Source: Chloroflexota bacterium | Lineage (GTDB): Bacteria; Chloroflexota; Anaerolineae; UBA2200; JACIWT01 | Length of the DNA stretch: 64,000 nt | Reading direction: 5' to 3' | Assembly (NCBI GenBank): GCA_014360825.1 | Contig: JACIWT010000004.1 | Location: 143,233 to 207,232, forward strand | Part shown: one piece after another, positions 24,387-32,893 of the stretch | How the letters are laid out: every line of letters begins with the position of its first letter | How positions within the stretch are numbered: the first letter of the stretch is position 1 | The notes under the pieces: model-generated | Databases searched by the model: none | What the model was told of the DNA's origin: nothing | The model's input: the letters and a program-made list of their open reading frames with translations, nothing else | Position numbers and translations under genes: made by a program

Positions 24387-27300
24387 CTACACCAACAAGA
24401 AAGGCAAAGATGCAGTAACGCCCTTGAGGATCAGCGCCATCTCGGCCGCTTCCCTCAGGGAGAGAATGCCCGCGAACGCCTCTTTCAATGCTATCTCCTT
24501 GACCTGAAAATCGGGCGAGAATCGCACTTTTACCCGTGCGTTCTCGAATTCGACTCCATCATCCATCATCGTGAGTCGCGACTCCTGGCCCCCTTCCCGC
24601 CACCGGATGGTGCTCCCCCGGATAACAAACGCGTTATCGCTCTCTTTGGCGAAGTCGCTTTCCTGCAAGAAAAGCCGGGGCTTTTCCTGATAAGGCTTGC
24701 CGGCGTGGACGCAGAACGTGGCGCAGTTGCCGCACTCGTTGCAGAAATCGTCCACGTGGATGATCTGCCGCACCTGCTTCACCTGGAATGGCTCCGTCCC
24801 GGCTACTGTTAGTTTGCCATCACGGCATGAGAGTTGGGGGATCATCAGGCTCACTGGCGAGACCAGGTAAGTGTAGTTGGCCCGGTTGGGGCAGACTTCG
24901 ACGCACTTATCGCAGAGGGTGGAGCATTGCAGGCAGCGAGCAGCCTCGCTGCGCGCTACGCTTTCCGTCAGCGTGTGCTCGACGAGATCAAAGCCACCAC
25001 GCTGGGTCACCGGGAGCATCTCCGGCTGATGTTGCAACTCTTTTCTGGCCCGGATGCGCTTCACTTTCCAGATATCTTCCCCGGAGAGCAGCGCCGGATG
25101 GGAGGGCAAGGGTTCAAACGCGATGCCCAGTTGCGCGCAAATTGCTTCGGCTGCCCGGCGACCATCGGCGCAGGCCTCGATGACGGTAGCCGGCCCACGC
25201 ACGATATCCCCACCCGCATACACCCGCGGTGTGCCCGCCTGCCCGGTCTTAGGATCCACCAGGATCGTCCCATCCTTGCCCAGGGAGACGCCACTGCCAT
25301 GCAGGAAGGCGACATCCGGCGCTTGCCCGATGGCTACGATAATGGAATCGGCCTCTAACTTGAACTCGCTTCCTGGGATGGGAACCGGCTTCCGGCGACC
25401 ATCCGCCTCGGGCTCGCCCAATCTATTGCGGATGCATTCCAACGCTGCCACGTGCCCGTTCTCTCGGATCACCCGGAGGGGAGAAACGAGTTCTTCCAAG
25501 ATATTGCCCTCTTCCAACAGAGCCTCTATTTCTTCCTCTGCGGCCGGCATCTCCGCCCGTGTGCGGCGGTAGAGGACGGTTGCTGGCCGACCGGAGAGCC
25601 TTTGTGCCGTTCGGGCGGCATCCATCGCCGTGTTGCCGCCGCCGATCACCAACACCCTGGAACCCAGATGCAGTCTTTCCCCCCGAGCCACCCGACCCAG
25701 AAAATCGAGGGCGCCAAAGACGCCTTCTCCCTCGATCCCTTCTATGCGGAGTGGAGCATCCTTTTGAAAGCCACAAGCGACATACACCGCATCGAAACCC
25801 TGCTGCAAGAGGCTTTCTGGCGGCGTGGTGATGGGGTGATGGAGTCGGATAGCGACGCCCATCGCGGCGATGCGGTCAATATCCCCCTGGACGATACTTG
25901 GAGGCAAGCGGAAGTGTGGTGCAATTGCCAACATTCCGCCGGCCACGTCCTTGGCCTCGAAGATAGTGACCTGGACGCCCTTCAGCGCCAGGAAGTAGGC
26001 AGCCGCCAGCCCGGAAGGACCGCTGCCGATGATAGCCACCTTGTGGTCGGTTTTCTTGGTCGGCGACACGGGAACGCTCCCGCTTTCAGCGGCAAACCGC
26101 TTCAGCGTCCGGATGGCCACTGGCTCGTCGTAGTTGTTCCGCGTGCAGCGGGTCTGGCAGAGATGGGTGCAGACGTAGCCAGTCACGCCCGGCAGTGGGT
26201 TGCGGGCCAGGATGACCTCCAGCGCCCGGTCGTATTCGCCCTGAGCGATCCACCAGGTATATTCGGGCACATCCTGGCATACCGCGCACTGCTCCACACA
26301 GGGAGCAGCCACGCAGTCGAATAATTCCAGCCCCGATTCGACCTTGGGCAGGCCGTAGGGATGGTATTGTTTTTTGTAACGCCGGGCACGCAGGGCGTCG
26401 GCAGCCGCGTGCTCCAAATTCGCCAATTTGTCCCGCGCCAGTTCATCCAGGCTGGCCACACCTCGCTCGCGCATATCGGCTTCCAGGCGTTCCAAGTATT
26501 GGAGCAGCCTGGAATAACCACCGGGCTTGAGCAGGTCTGTGACCGCCGTGACTGGCTTAGCGCCAGCAGCCAGGATGGTGGTAACATTGAATGCATCGGC
26601 CCCGGCCGAATACGAGACGTTCAGATCGCCATTGAACTCCCGAGACAGTTTGTAGAACAGGTTCATGGTGATAGGATAGAGGGCGCGCCCCGACATGTAC
26701 ATCTCATTGCCGGGGAGATACCCCTTGTGATTCGTCATCGCTAGGGTATTGCTCAGTTTGATGCCGAAGGTCAGGTTGTGCGCGGCAGCCACCTGCTGGA
26801 GCGCGCGAATCAATGTCACTGCCCGATCGTATTGCAGATCGTGCTCGAACACGGCGTCGGGGATCTGGATCTCGCCATATCCCAGGTCCTCGTGGAGGAT
26901 GCGCATCACCATTTCTTTGCCCAGTAGGGTGGGATTCAGCTTGACGATGGTGTGCAGGCCCCTCTCCACCAAGAGGTAGCGGGCGATCCGCTCGATCTCG
27001 TCGGGAGGGCAGCCGTGCATCGTGGACAGAGTAACATTATTGGTCAAACGGGATGGGATTTCCACGTCGGCGAACTGGGGGAACCGCTCGCGCAGAACGC
27101 CCCGGATCTCGGCGATCTCCTCCGACGCATCCACCAGCCGGTCCATGAAACGGGTCATAGGCGGACTCTGAATCCCCTCCAGATTGTAGCCCACGCTCAT
27201 ATTGAAGATAGTGCCCAGGGGGAAGTCCTCAAAACCGAGAAGTCGGCGCAAGATGTGGATCAGCGCCCAGGCCTTGATGTATTCGTAAGCGGACTGGTCA

Positions 27301-27653
27301 AGTTTGAGTTCCTGCGACCATTCTACGTTATATCCCTCATCCTCCATGTCAATGCAAGGCCGGGGGATCTGCAGTTCGTCCATAATTTGCACGGTCTTCA
27401 GTTCGATGAAACGCCCGCCGGAGAGCCAGGCACAGAGGATGTTCTGCGCCAACTGGGTGTGCGGTCCCGCGCCCGGACCGATAGGAGTAGCCAAGTATTG
27501 CCCGAACATGTTTGCAATGGCGTAGGGGCTCTCGTTCCTGGGGGTGTAGAAGAGAGAGCGGTGAATCCCGAAGATGGATTCGTGCTGCTGGTATTCAGTC
27601 AGGATGCGGCTGAGAAGGATGTCAAAGGGTTGCACTCTCATCTTGTCGGACAT
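24387..27653 (-). CDS. ygfK: YgfK, putative selenate reductase/oxidoreductase subunit
   Basis: 1088 residues from the ATG at 27653, with GAGGAGG upstream. The order is an N-terminal dihydropyrimidine/dihydroorotate-dehydrogenase-like barrel (to about 450), then a GltD-like Fe-S region (CVEQCAVCQD, then CTHLCQTRC). A FAD/NAD(P) module follows (KVAIIGSGPSGLAAAYFLAL, then VIGGGNTAMDAARTAQ). Two 4Fe-4S clusters close the protein (CLQCSTLCDKCVEVCP and CNECGNCATFC). This is the full architecture of YgfK. In E. coli ygfK and ssnA adjoin xanthine-dehydrogenase-like genes. The real electron partner is unresolved. Confidence 0.9.
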   Translation of the reverse strand: MSDKMRVQPFDILLSRILTEYQQHESIFGIHRSLFYTPRNESPYAIANMFGQYLATPIGPGAGPHTQLAQNILCAWLSGGRFIELKTVQIMDELQIPRPCIDMEDEGYNVEWSQELKLDQSAYEYIKAWALIHILRRLLGFEDFPLGTIFNMSVGYNLEGIQSPPMTRFMDRLVDASEEIAEIRGVLRERFPQFADVEIPSRLTNNVTLSTMHGCPPDEIERIARYLLVERGLHTIVKLNPTLLGKEMVMRILHEDLGYGEIQIPDAVFEHDLQYDRAVTLIRALQQVAAAHNLTFGIKLSNTLAMTNHKGYLPGNEMYMSGRALYPITMNLFYKLSREFNGDLNVSYSAGADAFNVTTILAAGAKPVTAVTDLLKPGGYSRLLQYLERLEADMRERGVASLDELARDKLANLEHAAADALRARRYKKQYHPYGLPKVESGLELFDCVAAPCVEQCAVCQDVPEYTWWIAQGEYDRALEVILARNPLPGVTGYVCTHLCQTRCTRNNYDEPVAIRTLKRFAAESGSVPVSPTKKTDHKVAIIGSGPSGLAAAYFLALKGVQVTIFEAKDVAGGMLAIAPHFRLPPSIVQGDIDRIAAMGVAIRLHHPITTPPESLLQQGFDAVYVACGFQKDAPLRIEGIEGEGVFGALDFLGRVARGERLHLGSRVLVIGGGNTAMDAARTAQRLSGRPATVLYRRTRAEMPAAEEEIEALLEEGNILEELVSPLRVIRENGHVAALECIRNRLGEPEADGRRKPVPIPGSEFKLEADSIIVAIGQAPDVAFLHGSGVSLGKDGTILVDPKTGQAGTPRVYAGGDIVRGPATVIEACADGRRAAEAICAQLGIAFEPLPSHPALLSGEDIWKVKRIRARKELQHQPEMLPVTQRGGFDLVEHTLTESVARSEAARCLQCSTLCDKCVEVCPNRANYTYLVSPVSLMIPQLSCRDGKLTVAGTEPFQVKQVRQIIHVDDFCNECGNCATFCVHAGKPYQEKPRLFLQESDFAKESDNAFVIRGSTIRWREGGQESRLTMMDDGVEFENARVKVRFSPDFQVKEIALKEAFAGILSLREAAEMALILKGVTASLPFLLV

Positions 27654-27693
27654 GTGTTTCCTCCTCACCAAATGTGCCTGCCGAGTCAACTGT

Positions 27694-27722
27694 ATTATGC
27701 CATAGATCAGCCGATTTGTCCA
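27694..27722 (-). promoter_or_regulatory. Promoter of the ygfK operon
   Basis: On the minus strand TGGACA (27722-27717), 17 bases, CATAAT (27699-27694). It lies about 40 bases upstream of the ygfK ATG and partly back to back with the plus-strand promoter at 27766. Confidence 0.55.
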
Positions 27723-27765
27723 GCATTGCCATCGAATAGCCCAGGAGCAAGGACTCCCGCTGGCC

Positions 27766-27795
27766 TTGCCATTTGTGAACTGCGTCCAGTATAAT
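27766..27795 (+). promoter_or_regulatory. Promoter of the yqeC-mocA operon
   Basis: TTGCCA (27766-27771), 18 bases, TATAAT (27790-27795), 37 bases upstream of the ATG at 27833. Confidence 0.7.
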
Positions 27796-27832
27796 TATTT
27801 GCTAAGCAGAGAGCGTGGTAGAGGAGGATATT

Positions 27833-28087
27833 ATGTCAACAGAAAAGGCGAAGCCTACACTGTGGCAACGCATCAGTGGGCCGGTCAAAGTGGGGCTTTT
27901 CTTCGCCCTGGTCGCCATCATCCTCTCGCTGATCGGCCTGATCCGCGATTCCAACCTGTCGCTGCAGAATTTCGTCTTGGTGGTGCTGATTTCCGGCGGG
28001 TCGTGGGGCCTGGTCAGTTGGGCCATCGCCCAGGCTGTGGTGGACGTGGACCGCGACGTAGCCGAGCGAAAGCCCGACGATGACTGA
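27833..28087 (+). CDS. Small two-helix membrane protein, unknown function
   Basis: 84 residues from the ATG at 27833, with GAGGAGG upstream. Hydrophobic helices lie at about residues 20-39 and 46-66, with a polar, acidic C-terminus (VDVDRDVAERKPDDD). I do not recognise a family. It is the first gene of the operon leading to the yqeC-mocA fusion, 32 bases ahead of it. A role beside that gene is suggested only by position. Confidence 0.7.
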   Translation: MSTEKAKPTLWQRISGPVKVGLFFALVAIILSLIGLIRDSNLSLQNFVLVVLISGGSWGLVSWAIAQAVVDVDRDVAERKPDDD

Positions 28088-28119
28088 GAACCCTTCTGGC
28101 CCATCCCACGGAGGACCCA

Positions 28120-29481
28120 TTGAGAATCGCGCGGGCGCTCGGTGAAGTCCGTCCGGGTACATTCTGCGTCTCTTTCGTCGGTGCGGGAGGAAAGACCAGC
28201 GCCATGTTTGCCCTGGCCCAGGAACTGGCAGCAGCAAATCGGCGTGTGGTCGTTACCACAACCACCCACATCCGCCCTCCCACACCTGAGCAAGCAGGTG
28301 CTCTTTGTCTCAGCGAGGATGCAGATGCACTGCGGCACGATATCGGCGCGGCTTTCGAAAAGACCCCCATCGTCTGCGCTGCGGCCGGACACACGCCCGA
28401 AAACAAGTTGCGCGGACTTGAGCCCGATGTCGTTTGCTTGCTGATGGGCGTGGCCGATGCCATTCTCGTAGAGGCCGATGGAGCGCGAGGGCTCTCTATC
28501 AAAGCGCCGGCTGAGTACGAGCCGGTCATCCCACCGTGCACCCACATCGTCATCCCTGTGGTGGGGATGGACGCCTTAGGTGCTCCTCTGGACTCCCGCA
28601 TCGCCCACCGCCCCGACCGGATAGCAACGCTGACGGACACCCCACCGGGAACACCCATCACCGAGGACACCATCACCCGCTTGCTCACCCACCCCGACGG
28701 CGCCCTTAAAGGCGTTCCGCCAGGGGCAAAGGTGATGCCCCTGCTGAACAAAGTGGAAGATGAATCCACGCTGGTCGCAGCCCGTGCCATCGCCCGGCAT
28801 CTCAAAAATCACCATGCGATCTCGCGGGTCCTGCTCGGTTCGGTTTCCAGTCCAGATCCCATAACCGAGGTATGGCGCAAAGTGGGGGCGGTGATCCTCG
28901 CCGCGGGCGGATCGCGCCGCTTCGGGCGACCCAAACAGCTCCTCCTCTACCGAGGCACGACGCTATTGCAGCACGCAATTCGCGTTGTCTGCGATGCTCC
29001 ATTGGATCAAGTCGTCCTGGTTCTGGGCTATGGGGCTATGCGAATCCGGGAGGCCCTTGACTTGAGCGCACTGCCCTACCCCGTGGACGTAGTGGTCAAC
29101 AAGCGCTGGGCAGAAGGCATCTCTACATCCATTCGGGTTGGGCTCGGCGTGCTACGCCCGGAAATAGACGCTGCCCTCTTCATCCTGGCGGATTATCCGG
29201 GCATTTCAACTCGCCTGATGGAGGAACTACTGCTCGCCTATTATGGTTGCGAGTATCCCATCGTAGCGCCCACCTACCGGGGGCAACGGGGCAACCCCGT
29301 TCTCTTCGACCGCCTACTCTTCGACGAATTAGCGAGTTTGCAGGGCGACATAGGTGGTCGCACGCTCATAGCCCGTTATCAGGACCGCACGCATTTGGTA
29401 GAAGTGGAGGATGATGCCATTCTGTACGATGTGGATACTCTGGCCGATTACCAGCAGGTTATGGAAAGGTGGGGAAAGTGA
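28120..29481 (+). CDS. Fused YqeC and MocA-like molybdenum cofactor cytidylyltransferase
   Basis: 453 residues from a TTG preceded by GGAGG. Residues 1 to about 235 match YqeC, the protein of unknown role tied to selenium-dependent molybdenum hydroxylases (SFVGAGGKTSAMFALAQEL P-loop, then ILVEADGARG). Residues about 250-453 are a MocA/MobA-like nucleotidyltransferase (VILAAGGSRRFGRPKQLLLY, then VAPTYRGQRGNPVLF) that should attach CMP to molybdopterin. In E. coli these are separate proteins (YqeC and YgfJ). The fusion supports joint action in cofactor maturation. The stop overlaps the next start. Confidence 0.88.
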   Translation: MRIARALGEVRPGTFCVSFVGAGGKTSAMFALAQELAAANRRVVVTTTTHIRPPTPEQAGALCLSEDADALRHDIGAAFEKTPIVCAAAGHTPENKLRGLEPDVVCLLMGVADAILVEADGARGLSIKAPAEYEPVIPPCTHIVIPVVGMDALGAPLDSRIAHRPDRIATLTDTPPGTPITEDTITRLLTHPDGALKGVPPGAKVMPLLNKVEDESTLVAARAIARHLKNHHAISRVLLGSVSSPDPITEVWRKVGAVILAAGGSRRFGRPKQLLLYRGTTLLQHAIRVVCDAPLDQVVLVLGYGAMRIREALDLSALPYPVDVVVNKRWAEGISTSIRVGLGVLRPEIDAALFILADYPGISTRLMEELLLAYYGCEYPIVAPTYRGQRGNPVLFDRLLFDELASLQGDIGGRTLIARYQDRTHLVEVEDDAILYDVDTLADYQQVMERWGK

Positions 29482-30281
29482 CTGAACTCCGCGATATCGA
29501 GTGCTTCCTGATAGACTTGGATGGTGTACTGTACCGTGGCTCCCAGCCCACCCCCGGCGCGGACTCCTTCCTGGCGCTCCTGCGGCGAGCGGGGCGGAAG
29601 TTCCTCCTGCTCACCAACAATTCCACCCGCACGCCGGAGCAAAACGTGGATCATTTGGCCAGTATGGGCATCCATATATCGCCTGCAGAATTACTCACTT
29701 CGGCCCAGGCAACGGCAGCCTACCTGGCTACAATGGTCCCCGCTGGCACGGGTGTATATTTCATCGGCGAGGATGGTGTGCGCGAGGCGCTACGGCAGGC
29801 CGGCTTTATGGACGCGGGGATGGATGCCACCGTTGTAGTGGTGGGGTTGGACCGCCAACTCACTTACGCGAAACTGCGCACCGCTGCACTGGCCGTCCGG
29901 CGCGGCGCGCAATTGATTGCCACCAACTCCGACCGCACCCTGCCCTTAGAAGAGGGCCTGGTGCCCGGTGCTGGTGCTATCCTCGCCGCGGTCGAGACCG
30001 CCACAGACGTTCGCGCCACCGTGATCGGGAAGCCACACCGACCGATGTTCGACATCGCCCTGCGCCAGATAGGTGCTTGCCCAGAACGCACTGCTATTAT
30101 CGGCGACCGATTGGATACAGACATCCTGGGTGGCCACAATGCCGGATTGGCCACGATCCTGGTGCTCACCGGGGTCGCGCGACGCGAAGAAATCGAGGGT
30201 GCCCCAGTGAAGCCAGACTGGGTTTTCGACAACCTGGAGGTTCTGGGTCAAGCCTGCGCCCGGGCTTGGAAGATGGATTGA
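29478..30281 (+). CDS. HAD-IIA family phosphatase (NagD/AraL-like)
   Basis: 267 residues from a GTG that overlaps the preceding stop (GTGA); an in-frame GTG at 29469 is possible. The motifs are DLDGVLYRG (nucleophile Asp), LLTNNS, a Lys in [11 protein letters not shown] and [10 protein letters not shown]. The cap between them is of the C2a type. Substrates of this class include p-nitrophenyl phosphate, sugar phosphates and nucleotides, and cannot be narrowed. It is translationally coupled to the yqeC-mocA gene. Confidence 0.88.
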   Translation: MTELRDIECFLIDLDGVLYRGSQPTPGADSFLALLRRAGRKFLLLTNNSTRTPEQNVDHLASMGIHISPAELLTSAQATAAYLATMVPAGTGVYFIGEDGVREALRQAGFMDAGMDATVVVVGLDRQLTYAKLRTAALAVRRGAQLIATNSDRTLPLEEGLVPGAGAILAAVETATDVRATVIGKPHRPMFDIALRQIGACPERTAIIGDRLDTDILGGHNAGLATILVLTGVARREEIEGAPVKPDWVFDNLEVLGQACARAWKMD

Positions 30282-30283
30282 CA

Positions 30284-31345
30284 ATGGCTGAGCAAATTCC
30301 GCTCACGGAATTAAGCTACGAAGAACTGGGGAAGTGGCTGTCCAATCTAGGTCAGCCTAATTACCGTAGGGATCAACTCTACCGCTGGATTTACCGATCA
30401 TTGGCGGCGGACTTCGAAGAGATGACCAATTTGCCGGCTTCTCTACGCGCTGATCTCTCCAAGCAGGCCACCTTGAGAACGCTGACACCAGTGAGCGAGC
30501 AGGTCTCGGCCGACAGCCTGACGCGCAAGGTTCTCTTCCGACTGCGCGATGGCGAGGCCATCGAAGCGGTGCTCATGTTCTACGAGGGTCGCCGTACGGT
30601 ATGCGTTTCCTCTCAGGTGGGTTGCCCGATCGGCTGCCCGTTTTGCGCCACCGGTCAAGCCGGCTTCGCTCGCGACCTCACCGCCGGCGAGATCGTAGAA
30701 CAGGTGCTCTATTTCGCCCGAGAACTCAAAGCATCTGACCAAAGCCTGACCAACGTGGTGATCATGGGCATGGGCGAACCCCTGCTCAATTACGACGCCA
30801 CTTGGGCGGCGATCGAAAGGCTGAATGACAAACGGGGGTTTGGCCTGGGGGCACGGCGCATTACCATCTCCACGGCTGGCTATGTGCCTGGCATCCGCCG
30901 TCTGGCCGAGGCCGACCGCGAGGTAGGGCTGGCCATCTCCCTCCATGCCCCCAACGACGAACTGCGGGACAAACTGGTGCCTCTGAACCGGCGCTATCCT
31001 CTCGACGAATTGCTCGCCGCTTGTCGCTACTATCTTGGCAAGACCCACCGCCGCCTCACTTTCGAGTACGCACTGATGGATGGGGTCAACGATTCCAACG
31101 CCCTGGCCGAGGAGACTGCCGATCTCCTACATGGATTATTATGTCATGTGAATCTCTTTGCCCTCAACCCGACGCCCGACTGCCCTTACCAACCCTCTCC
31201 TCGCAAGCGCGTCGTTGCATTCCAGCGCATCCTCACCGCGAGGGGCATCCCGGCCACGGTGCGGTTGGGTCGGGGCCTGGACATCGCCGCCGGCTGTGGG
31301 CAACTGCGGGGACAAGTGCAGGCCAAACAACGACGAGGCAAATAG
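30284..31345 (+). CDS. rlmN: 23S rRNA/tRNA adenine-C2 methyltransferase RlmN
   Basis: 353 residues. The radical-SAM cluster is CPIGCPFC (Cys114, Cys118, Cys121). The methylated/resolving Cys near the C-terminus is in [11 protein letters not shown]. The [10 protein letters not shown] and ISLHAPND segments are characteristic. It methylates A2503 of 23S rRNA and A37 of some tRNAs. The ATG lies two bases after the HAD stop. A much longer open frame exists upstream in the same phase but lies inside the HAD gene and is not used. Confidence 0.95.
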   Translation: MAEQIPLTELSYEELGKWLSNLGQPNYRRDQLYRWIYRSLAADFEEMTNLPASLRADLSKQATLRTLTPVSEQVSADSLTRKVLFRLRDGEAIEAVLMFYEGRRTVCVSSQVGCPIGCPFCATGQAGFARDLTAGEIVEQVLYFARELKASDQSLTNVVIMGMGEPLLNYDATWAAIERLNDKRGFGLGARRITISTAGYVPGIRRLAEADREVGLAISLHAPNDELRDKLVPLNRRYPLDELLAACRYYLGKTHRRLTFEYALMDGVNDSNALAEETADLLHGLLCHVNLFALNPTPDCPYQPSPRKRVVAFQRILTARGIPATVRLGRGLDIAAGCGQLRGQVQAKQRRGK

Positions 31346-31411
31346 CACGGGCGAAATACCCTCCCCCATTCGATTCCGCCATAAATTCGGGATTTTTCCC
31401 TTCAAAAAGTC

Positions 31412-31440
31412 TTGCTTTTTTGCCCAAACGTGTGTATTAT
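31412..31440 (+). promoter_or_regulatory. rpe promoter, apparently leaderless
   Basis: TTGCTT (31412-31417), 17 bases, TATTAT (31435-31440). The GTG start is at 31447, six bases past the -10 box, so transcription should begin at the start codon. No ribosome-binding site is present. Confidence 0.7.
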
Positions 31441-31446
31441 TAGCGT

Positions 31447-32127
31447 GTGAGCAAGCAAAAACCAGTCCAGATCGCAGCATCCATTTTGTCCGCCGATTTC
31501 AGCCGCTTGGGCGAAGAAGTGCGCCTGGCCGAAACAGGCGGTGCCGACGTGATCCACGTGGACGTCATGGATGGGCACTTCGTCCCCAACATCACGGTCG
31601 GTCCACTGGTGGTCCAGGCTGTGCGGCGGGTCACGGGGCTGCCGATATTCACCCATCTCATGATCGAATCGCCGGAGCGGTATATCCCGGTGTTCATTGA
31701 GGCAGGGGCATCGTGCGTGACTGTGCACCAGGAGACATGCCCACACCTACACCGCACGGTGCAACAGATCAAAGAGTTGGGGGCGAAGGCAGGGGTAGCG
31801 ATCAACCCTGCCACCCCGGTCGCTCTCCTGGAGGAGATCGTGCCCTACGCGGACCTGGTGCTGGTGATGACGGTGAATCCTGGATTTGGGGGGCAGGAAT
31901 TCATCGAAGGGATGCTGGACAAGGTGCGCCGGGTGCGGGAACTACTCGACGCCCGCGCTTCCGAGGCTTACCTGGAGGTAGATGGAGGGGTCAACCCGAT
32001 CACTGCCCCCCGCCTGGTTGCAGCCGGTGCGGATATGCTCGTGGCGGGGGCTGCCATCTTCGCTGCCCCCGAGGGAGTAGTGACAGCCATCGCTGCCATT
32101 CGCAAGGCAGCGAGTCGAGCGCGATAA
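31447..32127 (+). CDS. rpe: Ribulose-phosphate 3-epimerase
   Basis: 226 residues from a GTG start. It has IAASILSADFSRLGEEV at the N-terminus, the metal His/Asp in HVDVMDGHFVPN and TVNPGFGGQEF. The second catalytic Asp is in VDGGVNPIT. It interconverts ribulose 5-phosphate and xylulose 5-phosphate in the pentose phosphate pathway. The start codon coincides with the predicted transcription start, so the mRNA is probably leaderless. Confidence 0.95.
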   Translation: MSKQKPVQIAASILSADFSRLGEEVRLAETGGADVIHVDVMDGHFVPNITVGPLVVQAVRRVTGLPIFTHLMIESPERYIPVFIEAGASCVTVHQETCPHLHRTVQQIKELGAKAGVAINPATPVALLEEIVPYADLVLVMTVNPGFGGQEFIEGMLDKVRRVRELLDARASEAYLEVDGGVNPITAPRLVAAGADMLVAGAAIFAAPEGVVTAIAAIRKAASRAR

Positions 32128-32135
32128 AAGCAAAA

Positions 32136-32160
32136 CCAGCGTCCCAGAACGGGACACTGG
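32136..32160. terminator. Hairpin between rpe and rpmB (convergent)
   Basis: CCAGCGTCCC (32136-32145) and GGGACACTGG (32151-32160) pair with one C/A mismatch and a 5-base loop, followed by TCTTGGGTGTTG. It is a plausible rpe terminator with a weak T tract. Confidence 0.5.
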
Positions 32161-32194
32161 TCTTGGGTGTTGTGGGGATAATGGGATCGGAAGG

Positions 32195-32380
32195 TCACTT
32201 CGCCTTATACAGTGAGCGCAGACAGCGGGTGCACAGCATCATCACTCGCTTTTGGCCATCCACACGGATGGTGACTTTCTGGAGATTGGGTCTCCATTGG
32301 CGGTTCGTGGCCCGCTTGGAAAAACTGACGTTGTGACCGAATAGCGGTCCCTTGCCACAGATATCGCATTTTGCAGACAT
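32195..32380 (-). CDS. rpmB: Ribosomal protein L28, zinc-binding form
   Basis: 61 residues from the ATG at 32380, with GAAAGAGG upstream. CDICGKGP at the N-terminus and LCTRCLRSL near the C-terminus form the CxxC...CxxC zinc site of the C+ form. [15 protein letters not shown] is the L28 signature. An upstream in-frame ATG at 32545 would lie before the promoter and is rejected. Confidence 0.94.
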   Translation of the reverse strand: MSAKCDICGKGPLFGHNVSFSKRATNRQWRPNLQKVTIRVDGQKRVMMLCTRCLRSLYKAK

Positions 32381-32447
32381 GAAACAACCTCTTTCCAGAG
32401 CCAGGTTTGGATTTCTGCCCCTTCTCCTGGCTGATTTTTCGGGGCAA

Positions 32448-32476
32448 ATGATACCACAATTATCGGCTTTTCGCAA
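32448..32476 (-). promoter_or_regulatory. rpmB promoter
   Basis: On the minus strand TTGCGA (32476-32471), 17 bases, TATCAT (32453-32448), with an extended TGG before the -10. Confidence 0.7.
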
Positions 32477-32505
32477 ACTGGTAGTGGAGTACAAGTGAGG
32501 TTCGC

Positions 32506-32862
32506 ATGAAAGAGAGTATGATCTTGGGCCGTGTTGAGGTCGCACCCTCGGCTATTGCCAGCCTGGCTGGCCAGGCCGTTCTGGAATGCTACGGAGTGGT
32601 GGGTATGGCAGCGGTAACTCTACGCCACGGCCTGGCAGAACTATTACACCCTGAAAGTTACCGCCGCGGCGTGGAAGTAACCCTGCAAGATGGCAAGATC
32701 ATCATTGACCTGTATGTGATCATAGAATATGGCACTCGCATCTCCGAGGTAGCACAAAACATCATGGAGAACGTGAAGTTCCAAGTGGAACGCTCCCTCG
32801 GCGTCCCCATACATCAGATCAACGTGCACGTCCAAGGATTGCGAGTGAGCGAGCAAGATTGA
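32506..32862 (+). CDS. Asp23/Gls24 family envelope stress protein (first copy)
   Basis: 118 residues, covering the whole Asp23/Gls24 domain ([20 protein letters not shown] to [11 protein letters not shown]). In many Gram-positive and Chloroflexota genomes such a gene (YloU) stands directly before the DAK-type kinase gene fakA, as here. The role is membrane or envelope-associated and not enzymatic. A second copy lies at 43381-43728. It heads the operon that runs to 39750; a clear promoter was not found in the 30 bases upstream. Confidence 0.88.
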   Translation: MKESMILGRVEVAPSAIASLAGQAVLECYGVVGMAAVTLRHGLAELLHPESYRRGVEVTLQDGKIIIDLYVIIEYGTRISEVAQNIMENVKFQVERSLGVPIHQINVHVQGLRVSEQD

Positions 32863-32893
32863 GGAATGAGAAAGGCAGTGGAGGTATCCGAAC

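Noticed and set aside
23371..24507. 378-codon plus-strand frame
   Set aside because: It is antisense to ssnA, whose metal-binding motifs and family length are convincing; the antisense product has no recognisable features.
29501..30283. Long N-terminal extension of the rlmN frame
   Set aside because: It lies within the HAD phosphatase gene in another phase and is Arg/His/Pro-rich; the ATG at 30284 starts the RlmN homology.
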